Shown here piece by piece: positions 36,674 to 45,963 of a stretch of DNA of 64,000 nucleotides. Below the pieces are notes generated by a model, which had not been told where the DNA came from, did not search any database, and saw nothing but the letters and a program-made list of their open reading frames with translations. The first letter of the stretch is position 1. The number at the start of each line of letters is the position of its first letter. The position numbers and the translations under genes are program-made. The DNA lies in assembly GCF_001712795.1 (NCBI RefSeq), contig NZ_KV757634.1:16472-80471 (forward strand), in the 5' to 3' direction. The DNA is from Nostoc sp. KVJ20 (GTDB taxonomy: Bacteria > Cyanobacteriota > Cyanobacteriia > Cyanobacteriales > Nostocaceae).

Positions 36674-37279
36674 ATGCTAGGAAAATTTTTTCAGAAACCA
36701 GGGAAGGAAGAAAGCGAACGCGTTCCTCCTGGTCAACACTTAGCTAAAGGTTTCCCCGTATTAACTTACGGTGCAACTCCCCAAGTCAGCACTGAGGAAT
36801 GGGAGTTTAAAGTTTGGGGTTTAGCAAAACCTGCTACCTTTAGTTGGTCAGACTTTATGGCGCTACCTCAACACGAATTCACAGCAGACTTCCACTGTGT
36901 AACGCGCTGGTCTAAACTCGATGTCAAATGGACTGGCATTAAAGTTACAGATTTTATGGGTCTGGTTGAGTTAGACCCCAAGGCAGCCTACATTATGGAA
37001 CACTGCTATGGCGGCTACACTACCAATATTTCTGTAGAAGATTTCATCCGCGAAGAAAACTTCTTTGCCTTTAAAGTTTTTGGTGAAGACCTTTCAACTG
37101 AACACGGTGGCCCGATGCGGTTAGTTGTTCCCCACCTCTACGCTTGGAAAAGTGCTAAGTGGATTAATGGTTTAGAATTTTTACCTGGTGAAGAACTTGG
37201 TTTTTGGGAGCGCAATGGCTACCATCGCCGTGGTGAACCCTGGGCGGAGGAGCGTTACAGCAACGCTTTTGGGTTTTAG
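36674..37279 (+). CDS. Molybdopterin-dependent oxidoreductase, sulfite-oxidase fold
   Basis: This 201-residue protein matches the small, soluble, single-domain sulfite-oxidase/YedY-like family. Cys75 (FHCVTRWSKLDVKWTG) is the expected molybdenum ligand. Later motifs include EHCYGGYTTNI, HGGPMRLVVPHLYAWKSAKWI and GFWERNGYHRRGEPW. There is no Tat or Sec signal, so unlike MsrP it is probably cytoplasmic, and no haem or dimerisation domain is present. The electron acceptor and substrate are unknown. The gene stands alone before a small dispersed repeat (37291-37315). Confidence 0.88.
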   Translation: MLGKFFQKPGKEESERVPPGQHLAKGFPVLTYGATPQVSTEEWEFKVWGLAKPATFSWSDFMALPQHEFTADFHCVTRWSKLDVKWTGIKVTDFMGLVELDPKAAYIMEHCYGGYTTNISVEDFIREENFFAFKVFGEDLSTEHGGPMRLVVPHLYAWKSAKWINGLEFLPGEELGFWERNGYHRRGEPWAEERYSNAFGF

Positions 37280-37290
37280 GAGTTTTAGGA

Positions 37291-37315
37291 GAGACGCGAT
37301 TAATCGCGTCTGTAC
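37291..37315. repeat. GAGACGCGATTAATCGCGTCT dispersed palindrome
   Basis: A short palindromic unit lies between two convergent genes. Related copies occur at 58343-58367 and 61204-61229. It may help end transcription but lacks a T-run. Confidence 0.7.
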
Positions 37316-37371
37316 AAGAGTTAGGAGTTATGGATTTTTATTCCTCACTCCTCACTCTTAGCAAAGAACTT

Positions 37372-38754
37372 TTAACCAAGAAGTTTCTTTATGAGTGGCA
37401 ATTTGCCCTGATAAGGAGCGTATCGCCATTTTAAATCTAGCCAGAAGGAGTTTTGCAATACACTTTTCTTATGGGAGAAGGTGTCAAAACTAGCTTTACC
37501 GTGATAGTTGCCAATACCGCTATCTCCTACTCCACCAAATGGTAAAGACGAGACACCAACCTGCATCACTGTGTCGTTAATGCAGACTCCACCAGAGGAA
37601 GTTTCTTGCAAAACTCGCTTTTGCAGGTTTTTGTCTTGAGAAAATAAGTATAACGCCAAAGGTTTGGGTCTAGAGTTAATCAAGGCGATCGCTTCTGCAA
37701 TATCAGTATATTCAATGATGGGTAGAATAGGGCCAAAAATTTCTTCCTCCATTACAGGATCTTCCAAAGAGACATGATCAATCACTGTGGGGGCAATATA
37801 ACGCTCTGAAGGTTGATTTTCTCCACCGATGATAACTTCAACATCTTTGAGAAAATTAACCAATCTATCAAAGTGTTTTTGGCTGATAATCCTAGCATAA
37901 TCAGGACTGTTTATAGGATTATCGCCATAAAATTCTTTTAAAGATTTTGCCAGACCATCTATTAAATCTTTTTTGATTTTTTTATTAACTAAAAGATAGT
38001 CAGGGGCAATACAAGTTTGTCCAGCATTAATAAATTTGCCCCAAGTAATTCGTCTGACAGTGTGTTCAAGATTAATGTCAGTATCTACGATACAAGGACT
38101 TTTACCACCCAATTCTAAAGTCACTGGTGTGAGATGTTTTGCCGCTGCTGCCATAATGATTTTACCGACGGCTGTGCCACCAGTAAAAAAGATATGGTCA
38201 AACTTTTCTGCAAGTAGTTTTTGACTAGCTTCCACGCCTCCTTCAACCACTGCAATATAAGCAGGGTCAAAATGTTTGGCAATAATCTTAGCAACAATAT
38301 CAGACGTATGAGAAGCAATTTCTGAAGGTTTGAGAATTGCACAATTCCCGGCTGCGATCGCACCTATTAAAGGTGAGATAATTAACTGAAATGGATAGTT
38401 CCAAGGGCCGATAATTAACACAACCCCTAACGGTTCTGGATAAATTTTTGCTGAGTATGAAAAGAAATCCCAAGAAACGGCTGCTTTTTTAGGCTTACTC
38501 CAGTTTTGAAGATGTTTTATAGCGTAATCAATTTCTTTAATTACACTTATTTCTGTAATATAAGTTTCCACTTGTGGTTTATGTAAATCCGCTTGTAATG
38601 CCTCAACTATTGCTTGTTCATGCTCAATTATTGCTTGCTTGAGAGTTTTAAGTTGTTCAATCCGAAAAGTGACATCTTTTGTTTTGCCAGTTTGAAAAAA
38701 CTCTCGCTGATTCTGGATAATTTCGCCAACGTTAGATAATTCAGTGGTAATCAT
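37372..38754 (-). CDS. Aldehyde dehydrogenase (class 3-like, fatty aldehyde type)
   Basis: This 460-residue enzyme has catalytic Glu214 (LELGGKSP) and Cys248 (NAGQTCIAPDY), the cofactor motif FTGGTAVGK (about 190-198) and the conserved PFGGVGDSGIGNYHGKASFDTFSHKK segment near the C-terminus. The length and the hydrophobic-basic C-terminus (RYAPYQGKLPLIKKLLG) fit class 3 enzymes such as the cyanobacterial long-chain aldehyde dehydrogenase that oxidises fatty aldehydes to acids. The gene appears monocistronic. Confidence 0.92.
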   Translation of the reverse strand: MITTELSNVGEIIQNQREFFQTGKTKDVTFRIEQLKTLKQAIIEHEQAIVEALQADLHKPQVETYITEISVIKEIDYAIKHLQNWSKPKKAAVSWDFFSYSAKIYPEPLGVVLIIGPWNYPFQLIISPLIGAIAAGNCAILKPSEIASHTSDIVAKIIAKHFDPAYIAVVEGGVEASQKLLAEKFDHIFFTGGTAVGKIIMAAAAKHLTPVTLELGGKSPCIVDTDINLEHTVRRITWGKFINAGQTCIAPDYLLVNKKIKKDLIDGLAKSLKEFYGDNPINSPDYARIISQKHFDRLVNFLKDVEVIIGGENQPSERYIAPTVIDHVSLEDPVMEEEIFGPILPIIEYTDIAEAIALINSRPKPLALYLFSQDKNLQKRVLQETSSGGVCINDTVMQVGVSSLPFGGVGDSGIGNYHGKASFDTFSHKKSVLQNSFWLDLKWRYAPYQGKLPLIKKLLG

Positions 38755-38931
38755 TTGCTTGTCCGATAAAAAACTGTTTGTTTAATTTGATTGCTGCTAA
38801 ATAAGCATATTTTTTATTGTTCTATTTTCTAATTGGAATATTTAGCTAAAAGTAAATACTAGTAAGGTTATAAATTATAAATTATCAGGATAAATAACTC
38901 TAAAATTCATAATTTATAATTACTAATTTTT

Positions 38932-40071
38932 TCATGTTTTGCTGGGTAGAAGCACAATAAACACACTACCTTTACCCAACTCAGAATTAAGGAGAATTAT
39001 GCCTTGATGTGCCTCGACAATTCGACGAGCAAGGTACAATCCTAAGCCACTACCAGAAGTTTTGTGACTGCCTTGGCGAAATCGTTCAAATATGGTGGCT
39101 TGTTCTTCAGTGGGAATACCTGGGCCAGTATCCGCTATCTCAATTCTAATGTAGTCACCAGAATTGGATTTTCCAGATAACTGAGATTGACTACTGTTGT
39201 CGAACTGGCGTTGAGAAGTAAAACGAATAGTAATAGAGCCAGAGTTGGTAAATTTGATCGCATTGCCTATGAGATTGGTGAATAGACGATGCAGTTCTAA
39301 GCGATCGCCCATCACTGTGTTTGACTCTTCAGTAAAATCTAAACTTAGGGACAGTGCTTTGTCTTGGGCTAGAGGTGATAATTCTCCCATTACTTCTTCT
39401 AGCAGTTGTCTCAGATTGACTGGTTGAAATGCCAAACTTTTGCGACCTGCTTCAAAGCGATAAACTTCCAGTAAGGTATTGACCATAGAAAGCAGGTTGA
39501 TATTGCTACGGGCCATGATTGCAATTACTTCCTGCATTTGCGTTGATAATGTTCCCAACGCGCCTTGCTGAAATAGCATCAACATGCGATCGGCGGCTAC
39601 CAAGGGAGTGCGTAAATCGTGAGTGAGGCGGGAGACAAAATCTTCTCGCTGACGGGCAATTTCATCACGTTCATCCATACTATGCTTCAAACGCAGGAGC
39701 GATCGCACTCGTGCCAGCAATTCATCTACTGTTACAGGTTTGCGGATAAAATCATCAGCCCCCAAGTCTAAACCGTGGGCGACATTGGGCGCATCATGGG
39801 CAGTTATCAGCAATATGGGGATATATTGCGGCAATTTCATCTCACCGCGAATATGCTTTGTGACTTCGTACCCATCCATACCTGGCATCATCAGATCCAG
39901 TAGAACCAAGTCACAAGGAGAAGCTTTCAATTCTGCCAAAGCCGAAATCCCATTTTCTGCGGTGCTAACTGTGTAACCTTCTTCCTCCAAAATAGTTTTG
40001 ATCAAAAACACGTTATCAGGAGAGTCATCAACAACCAGAATTTTGTCAGAGCGAGAAGATTGTGAAGTCAT
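38932..40071 (-). CDS. Receiver-histidine kinase hybrid protein
   Basis: This 379-residue soluble protein has an N-terminal receiver domain (VVDDSPDN, phospho-acceptor Asp59 in LLDLMMP, Lys in IRKPV), then a dimerisation/phospho-acceptor helix with His151 (SRLTHDLRTPL), and an ATPase domain (NLIGNAIKFTNSG, DTGPGIP, GSGLGLYLARRIVEAH). Receiver-first kinases usually get signals from another kinase rather than a membrane input. No cognate regulator is adjacent. It is divergent from the TIR gene, with about 385 bp between. Confidence 0.93.
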   Translation of the reverse strand: MTSQSSRSDKILVVDDSPDNVFLIKTILEEEGYTVSTAENGISALAELKASPCDLVLLDLMMPGMDGYEVTKHIRGEMKLPQYIPILLITAHDAPNVAHGLDLGADDFIRKPVTVDELLARVRSLLRLKHSMDERDEIARQREDFVSRLTHDLRTPLVAADRMLMLFQQGALGTLSTQMQEVIAIMARSNINLLSMVNTLLEVYRFEAGRKSLAFQPVNLRQLLEEVMGELSPLAQDKALSLSLDFTEESNTVMGDRLELHRLFTNLIGNAIKFTNSGSITIRFTSQRQFDNSSQSQLSGKSNSGDYIRIEIADTGPGIPTEEQATIFERFRQGSHKTSGSGLGLYLARRIVEAHQGIILLNSELGKGSVFIVLLPSKT

Positions 40072-40256
40072 ATAGATGCAAGGTACGGGGTAAAAGTAAA
40101 TTTTTAGGAAAACTGGTTTATTGGTATAGTTTTGTAGGTATTCCCTTTAGATAAACTTCTTCCGAAGAAAAATTGTTGAGCAAGAAATTTATATAAATGT
40201 GTTTTAAAAACTACTTCACTTACCTTTTTAGCAGATAGCCACAAGCTAATTGAATT

Positions 40257-40319
40257 ATGGCTCGTAAATTTATAGAACTGAATACAGAGGATAGCGACAC
40301 GATTTTAGTATCAGTTTAG
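40257..40319 (+). pseudogene. Possible N-terminal remnant of a Trypco1-type gene
   Basis: The 20-codon frame MARKFIELNTEDSDTILVSV, ended by TAG, resembles the start of trypsin-co-occurring domain 1 proteins, which from memory begin like M..LIEFPLEDG.TILVEV and occur in NTPase-based conflict loci of multicellular bacteria. The rest of the domain is not found downstream. It sits about 140 bp before the TIR gene on the same strand, within an otherwise featureless 385-bp promoter region. The resemblance rests on few residues. Confidence 0.3.
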
Positions 40320-40456
40320 TAAATAGATATATCAGTAGGTCAGATATTGGCTACTGACTATTTACCTGTAAAAAAAAGTAAAAATCAGCTTTGATGCTGT
40401 ACATTGCAAGAAAATTATAGTCAAATTTGTCAAAATTTCTGGATATTGATTCGACT

Positions 40457-42040
40457 ATGCCAACTTTGCCAGCAGCCAGCAAAAATGCCAGATTTTTCAT
40501 CAGCTATCGCAGTCAAGATCCAGATTTGAGCCTGGCCCATAATTTTTATGAAGCTCTTAAAGCTGCTGGGCACGAAGCATTTATGGCAGGTGAGAGTATT
40601 CGCTTGGGAGAAAAATGGCCCCAGCGCATTGATGAAGAATTAAAACTATGTGATTACTTTTTGTTGCTGTTGTCTGAGCGATCGGCAACTAGCGAGATGG
40701 TGACAGAAGAGGTGAGACAGGCTAAAGAGTTACGGGATGGCAGTAATCACTATAAGCCAGTGATTTTGCCTATTCGCGTTAACTTCCCTTGGAGTAAGCC
40801 ACTGAACTATGATTTGCGGGGCTATTTACAACAGGTTCAGCAGCGAGAGTGGAATTCACCTGCCGATACTCCCAGAATTTTACAGGAAATTTTTAGTTTA
40901 CTGACAGATGGAGATACAAAAAGATTGGCAAATGGGGAGATGGGGAGAGAAGAAAGTAGTTATTCTTTCCCTTCATCACCCTTCCACCCTCTGACTCTTT
41001 CACCGCCTGTGCCAGTGGCAGAACCAGAATTGCCTGAAGGGCAGGTGGATTTGGCTTCGGCGTTTTATATTGATCGCCCTCCCATCGAATCTCGCTGCTA
41101 CGAGGCAATTTTGAAGCCAGGATCTTTGATTCGGATCAAAGCGCCCCGGCAGATGGGTAAAACTTCACTCATGGCGCGGATTCTTCATCAAGCGTCACAA
41201 CAAGATTATCTAACCGTGCCTTTGAGCTTTCAATTAGCAGATGGAAAGGTTTTTGCAGATTTGGATAAGTTCCTTCAGTGGTTTTGTGCCAGTGTCGGAC
41301 GGAGGTTGAGGCTACCCAACAAGTTAGCAGATTACTGGGATGTGATTTTTGGCAGTAAGGACAATTGCACCGCTTATTTCGAGGAGTATCTCTTACCAGA
41401 AATCAACCAACCCCTAGCATTGGGATTGGATGAAGTTGATCGTATATTTCAACATCCCGAAATTGCCGCAGACTTTTTTGGGCTGTTACGCGCTTGGCAT
41501 GAAGATGCTAAAAACCGGGATATTTGGAAAAAACTGCGGTTGGTAGTAGTGCATTCCACAGAAGTTTATATTCCAATGAATATCAATCAATCGCCGTTTA
41601 ATGTAGGCTTGCCGATTGAGTTACCAGAGTTTAACGCCCAACAGGTTCTTGATTTGGCACGAAGGCATGGACTCAATTGGAGTTTTACCCAAGTTGAACA
41701 ACTAATGGCAATGGTGGGAGGACACCCCTATCTTGTACGGGTGGCACTTTATCACATTGCCAGACAGGATACTACGCTCAATCTGCTTTTGCAAACAGCC
41801 CCCACAGAAGCTGGCCCTTATAGCGATCATTTACGTCGGCATTTGTGGAATTTAGAACAGCGTCCAGAATTAGCTGCTGCTATCAAAAAGGTAGTTGCCA
41901 ATACTAGCCCAGTTCGGTTGGATTCGATACAATGCTTTAAACTACTCAGTATGGGCTTATTACAACAGCAAGGAAATGATGTAACGCCACGTTGTAATTT
42001 GTATCGTCAGTATTTTTGCGATCGCTTGAGAGTTAGGTGA
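40457..42040 (+). CDS. TIR domain-AAA-like ATPase protein
   Basis: This protein of about 527 residues begins with a TIR domain (about 11-150: RFFISYRSQDPDLSLAHNF, then CDYFLLLLSERSATSEMVTEEV with candidate catalytic Glu near 80-85). A low-complexity linker and an AAA-like domain of the cyanobacterial AAA_35 type follow, with Walker A APRQMGKTS (about 229-237) and Walker B LALGLDEVD. A C-terminal helical part reads GGHPYLVRVALYHIA. TIR domains often hydrolyse NAD+ in defence. I prefer ATG 40457 to TTG 40427, which only adds ten residues. The stop overlaps the next gene's start, so the two are translationally coupled. Confidence 0.85.
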   Translation: MPTLPAASKNARFFISYRSQDPDLSLAHNFYEALKAAGHEAFMAGESIRLGEKWPQRIDEELKLCDYFLLLLSERSATSEMVTEEVRQAKELRDGSNHYKPVILPIRVNFPWSKPLNYDLRGYLQQVQQREWNSPADTPRILQEIFSLLTDGDTKRLANGEMGREESSYSFPSSPFHPLTLSPPVPVAEPELPEGQVDLASAFYIDRPPIESRCYEAILKPGSLIRIKAPRQMGKTSLMARILHQASQQDYLTVPLSFQLADGKVFADLDKFLQWFCASVGRRLRLPNKLADYWDVIFGSKDNCTAYFEEYLLPEINQPLALGLDEVDRIFQHPEIAADFFGLLRAWHEDAKNRDIWKKLRLVVVHSTEVYIPMNINQSPFNVGLPIELPEFNAQQVLDLARRHGLNWSFTQVEQLMAMVGGHPYLVRVALYHIARQDTTLNLLLQTAPTEAGPYSDHLRRHLWNLEQRPELAAAIKKVVANTSPVRLDSIQCFKLLSMGLLQQQGNDVTPRCNLYRQYFCDRLRVR

Positions 42041-44871
42041 TGAACATAGAACAAAACCCAGCTTATGAATATCAAGTTGGTGGCAGTTTACCAGTTGATG
42101 CCCCCAGTTATGTAAAGCGTCAAGCAGATACAGATTTGTATGAAGCGTTGAAGGCTGGGGAGTTTTGTTATGTTCTAAATTCTCGGCAGATGGGCAAGTC
42201 TAGCCTGTGGGTGCAAACTATGCAAAGACTACAAAACGAAGGTATTGCATGTGCTGCGGTTGACTTGACGAAGATTGGTAGCAAGCACGTTGCACCAGAT
42301 CAATGGTATGCGGGTGTAGTACGTATTTTGGTAAGTGGTTTTGAGCTTTCAGGAAAGTTTAATGTACGAAGTTGGTGGCGCGATCGCGATCATCTTTCTC
42401 CGGTACAGCGATTGAGTGAATTTCTCGAAGAAGTTCTGCTAGTTGAAGTTGTTAAATCCATAGTCATTTTTGTAGATGAAATTGATAGTGTTATCAGCCT
42501 GAATTTTTCAACTGATGATTTTTTTGCTTTGCTCCGGTTCTGCTACAACCAGCGTGTTGATAAAGCAGCGTACAAACGCCTCACATTTTGTCTGTTAGGG
42601 GTAGCTACTCCCTCAGATTTGATTAAAGATAAAAAGCGCACACCGTTCAATATAGGTCACGCAATTGAATTAAAAGGCTTTGAATTGCACGAAGTCCAAC
42701 CTTTGGCTGAGGGATTGATGGGAAAAGTCAGCAATCCCCAAACAGTACTGCAAGAGCTTTTGGATTGGACCGGTGGTCAACCATTTCTCACCCAGAAGCT
42801 TTGTCAACTCATCCCAGACATAGTGGAGGTATCAGGGGTAGAAGAGTTAGTGCGATCGCACATAATTGACAATTGGGAATTCCAGGATGAGCCTGAGCAT
42901 TTGAGGACGATACGTGACCGTCTTCTCAGAGATGAACAACGCGCGGGAAGACTATTGGGACTGTATCAGCAAATTTGGCAACATGGAGAGATGCCAGTTG
43001 ATAATAGTTATGACCAGATAGAACTACGGCTGTCTGGTTTAGTTGTAGAGCAACAGGGTAATTTAAAGGTTTACAATCGCATCTATGCTGATGTTTTTAA
43101 TCAAAACTGGATTGACAAGATATTAGCAAATTTACGACCCTATGGTCAGGCTCTATCAGCATGGATAGGTTCGCAGAAAGATGAGTCATGGTTATTGCGT
43201 GGACAAGCATTACGCAACGCTCAAGATTGGGCTACCAACAAAAGTTTGAGCAGTGAGGATAATCAATTTTTAAATGCCAGCCTAGAGCTTGAGAGACGAG
43301 AATTAGAGGATGCTTTAAAGTCACACACATTCAAGTTTAAACATGGAGAAGCATCCTCAGTAATTGAATTAATTACTGTATGTGAAAAGTATCCTGAAGA
43401 GGGACAAGATTATTTGCTCAATGGGTATCTTGAAACTTGGTTAGTAGGACAAGGAAAGACATACTTAGGAAATATATCACGTAAAATTGTGTCCGACTAC
43501 AACCAAGAAATGCGTAAAGGTTTAGAGATATTTCTACGGGAATTGTGTGAAGATGCTGGAGTAGCTCCATATCCTGAAATCTCTGTTCAATCTCATAGTC
43601 TAGACTTTGGTGAATTACCAGTCGGTTCTCAAAAATGGGTTTCCTTAAAAATTAGTAATAATGGACGTGGATTTGCATGGGGAAATGTGAAACTTGAACC
43701 TCATCTTCCAGGTGTAAGTATAATTGATAATTTCGATTCCTCTATTGATGAAAATTTTGATATTCAGTTGGATACGCTGTGGGTTAAACCAGGCGAATAC
43801 CAAGGTTTTATTGTTCTTCTTTTAGAAGAAATTAATTATCCTTGCAGAATTTATATACATTATCAAGTCATCGAACTACAAGTTAGTATAGAGCCGATGC
43901 AACTAGATTTAGGATTTGTCCCACACGGGACGCATTTAATTAAAAGCTCATTGAAAATCACTTGTGAACCTTCTGGTGGAAGGCTTAAGGGAACAGCTGT
44001 AACGTCTGATATGGCTCGATTAGAAGTAAAACCGCATATTTTTGAGGGTTCATTCTTAGAATTGTCTTTGGCCTTAGATACAACCTTTATAGAGGTAGGG
44101 AGCTACAATTTTATAATCTCTATACAAACTAATACTGGAAATTATGAAGTACCCGTTTATTTTAGGAAACCTATAAGGCAAGATAGTATCATTATATCTG
44201 CTGCTAATGCTAGTATATTTATAGGATTAGTGATGTATTTAAGCCGGTTTTTTTTGCAGGGCTTATTAGGCTTATCAAAATTATCATACCTACCTGAATT
44301 TAGTCAAGTCAGTGCAGTTGATTTTTCAAAAAATCTACAAATTCAACAATTAACATACTTTATACTTGGTGTTATTATTACTATAGTAATCAGCAAACTA
44401 ATATTATTTTACAGTAGTCAATATTTAAACAAATATTTTACTTTTTTAAAAAAATATACATATGATAGGAGAAAAATTCTATTTGATAAATATACGAATA
44501 CGATAATTTATGAAATAAACAAAATATTTAGGTATTTTAATAGAAATTATTATTATTGGATAATATTTTCATCTATAATACCATTAATTGTTTTTTATAC
44601 TTGGCCTTTTTTCACACAACCTAATATTGGGAAAAATGTTTTAACGTTATCAAAGTTAATATCTATATTGTGGTCACTCATTATCTATATTACAGGCTTG
44701 TTATTAAAAATATTTGGATATATTGGTGCTAGCTTTATATTTATGTTTGATTTAATTACATATCCAACAACATGGATTGGCATTAATCAACCAGACGTTG
44801 GATGGTTAATGTTAGGTTTGCTTATAGGTGGAGTTTTAGGATGGACTTATGAACTCAAACGTATAAAATAA
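42040..44871 (+). CDS. AAA-like ATPase with Ig-like domains and a C-terminal membrane domain
   Basis: This 943-residue protein has an AAA_35-type ATPase (Walker A NSRQMGKSS at 48-56; Walker B IVIFVDEIDS at 142-150; GGQPFLTQKLCQLI near 246), then a helical linker to about 428. A small module (CEKYPEEGQDYLLNGYLETWL) and two beta-sandwich repeats follow at about 516-610 (SLDFGELPVGSQ) and 615-710 (QLDLGFVPHGTH). About five membrane segments fill 716-943. ATG 42040 shares its A with the TGA of the upstream TIR gene. The last 1 kb is far more AT-rich than its surroundings, suggesting a transferred or fast-evolving part. The function is unknown; a membrane effector or anchor for the TIR-ATPase is inference. 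Confidence 0.82.
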   Translation: MNIEQNPAYEYQVGGSLPVDAPSYVKRQADTDLYEALKAGEFCYVLNSRQMGKSSLWVQTMQRLQNEGIACAAVDLTKIGSKHVAPDQWYAGVVRILVSGFELSGKFNVRSWWRDRDHLSPVQRLSEFLEEVLLVEVVKSIVIFVDEIDSVISLNFSTDDFFALLRFCYNQRVDKAAYKRLTFCLLGVATPSDLIKDKKRTPFNIGHAIELKGFELHEVQPLAEGLMGKVSNPQTVLQELLDWTGGQPFLTQKLCQLIPDIVEVSGVEELVRSHIIDNWEFQDEPEHLRTIRDRLLRDEQRAGRLLGLYQQIWQHGEMPVDNSYDQIELRLSGLVVEQQGNLKVYNRIYADVFNQNWIDKILANLRPYGQALSAWIGSQKDESWLLRGQALRNAQDWATNKSLSSEDNQFLNASLELERRELEDALKSHTFKFKHGEASSVIELITVCEKYPEEGQDYLLNGYLETWLVGQGKTYLGNISRKIVSDYNQEMRKGLEIFLRELCEDAGVAPYPEISVQSHSLDFGELPVGSQKWVSLKISNNGRGFAWGNVKLEPHLPGVSIIDNFDSSIDENFDIQLDTLWVKPGEYQGFIVLLLEEINYPCRIYIHYQVIELQVSIEPMQLDLGFVPHGTHLIKSSLKITCEPSGGRLKGTAVTSDMARLEVKPHIFEGSFLELSLALDTTFIEVGSYNFIISIQTNTGNYEVPVYFRKPIRQDSIIISAANASIFIGLVMYLSRFFLQGLLGLSKLSYLPEFSQVSAVDFSKNLQIQQLTYFILGVIITIVISKLILFYSSQYLNKYFTFLKKYTYDRRKILFDKYTNTIIYEINKIFRYFNRNYYYWIIFSSIIPLIVFYTWPFFTQPNIGKNVLTLSKLISILWSLIIYITGLLLKIFGYIGASFIFMFDLITYPTTWIGINQPDVGWLMLGLLIGGVLGWTYELKRIK

Positions 44872-45006
44872 ATGCATCTAATATCTATAACAATTCAGCT
44901 ATTATGATAATTTAAGAAACCAATTCAATGGCACAAAATTGACAAAGGCAACTTTACTCTCATCTTTAAGAGGGATATCTAGCAAAAAACCGCTCTATAC
45001 CTACGC

Positions 45007-45960
45007 TTATTTTCCAGAGTTTAGACTATCCAAGACTTGTTGGAATTCTACTGTGGAAGGAATTGAGATCGCACTTTTATGAAGCATTTTTAGCACAGAT
45101 GGTTCTTCTATCTTATTGATAACTTCGACAATAGAGCTTGGCACTTCTCCAAATCGTGTTTCTAGAACTGTAATAATACTTTCTCTAGCATTTTCGACAA
45201 TTCCTTCTTCTTTTGCTAGCCTTTCAATACTAGTTACGTACCGCATTCTATCTGCCTCCTCGTAACTTCTTACTTCTGTTTTAAAACTAAGTGCCAACTC
45301 TTTTGGCAAAACCATTATCCAGTCGATAAACCGAAATAGTTCCCGAATATCTTCCCGGCTATATCCCCGTTCATACAGCCGTCTGACTAGGCTTAGTTTC
45401 CACTGTAGCCGATTTTCTGGGTTTCGTTGCGTTGCCTTGGTCTTGAGATGCGCCATCACAATTACACCAAAGGGGTTGGTTGTTTGCTCTAGGGTTTCCC
45501 ACCCTTGCTCATGGCCCAACAGTTTCGCCACAGGGAAATCTAAGCTGACGCGACATCCGCCCAGTTGATAGCTGTAGCCGGAAGGTCGCCAATTGGGTTG
45601 TTCATCTGCTAAAACTGCTAAACTAATGACTCGCTTTTTATGGCGGTCAAATAAGCGGTAATTATATGTGTACATCCGTTCGGCAAATTGGCTGTCATAT
45701 TGCCCTTGGACTTCCACATGAACCAATACCCAAGCTTCCTCTCCATCTAGTAGCCAAACTTTTGCGACTTTATCGACCAAACGCCGTCCAATTTCTGCAT
45801 CCGGTTCTAGCTGTTGCAGTTCTGTGTCCAGAAATTCATAAGGTCGCGTCCAGTCAATTTCGGCATAAGCTTGGGTGAAAAAGAATTCCAGAAAGCGGGG
45901 AAAATATAGCTCAATGACTTCTTTCCAAGGACTATCGTAATCAGTAAGTTGCTCGGTCAT
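45007..45960 (-). CDS. Rpn/YhgA-like PD-(D/E)XK nuclease family protein
   Basis: This 317-residue protein has the nuclease-like core Asp63 (LVDKVAKVWL) and Glu83-x-Gln85 (HVEVQGQYD) of the transposase-like Rpn/YhgA family. Then come QWKLSLVRRLYERGYSREDIRELFRFIDWIMVLP and a C-terminal regulatory tail (ETRFGEVPSSIVEVINKIEEPS). Its ATG is three bases after the ureC stop, so it is read from the urease message. It is not a urease accessory protein; insertion of an accessory gene at the operon end is the likely reason. Confidence 0.85.
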   Translation of the reverse strand: MTEQLTDYDSPWKEVIELYFPRFLEFFFTQAYAEIDWTRPYEFLDTELQQLEPDAEIGRRLVDKVAKVWLLDGEEAWVLVHVEVQGQYDSQFAERMYTYNYRLFDRHKKRVISLAVLADEQPNWRPSGYSYQLGGCRVSLDFPVAKLLGHEQGWETLEQTTNPFGVIVMAHLKTKATQRNPENRLQWKLSLVRRLYERGYSREDIRELFRFIDWIMVLPKELALSFKTEVRSYEEADRMRYVTSIERLAKEEGIVENARESIITVLETRFGEVPSSIVEVINKIEEPSVLKMLHKSAISIPSTVEFQQVLDSLNSGK

Positions 45961-45963
45961 GAA

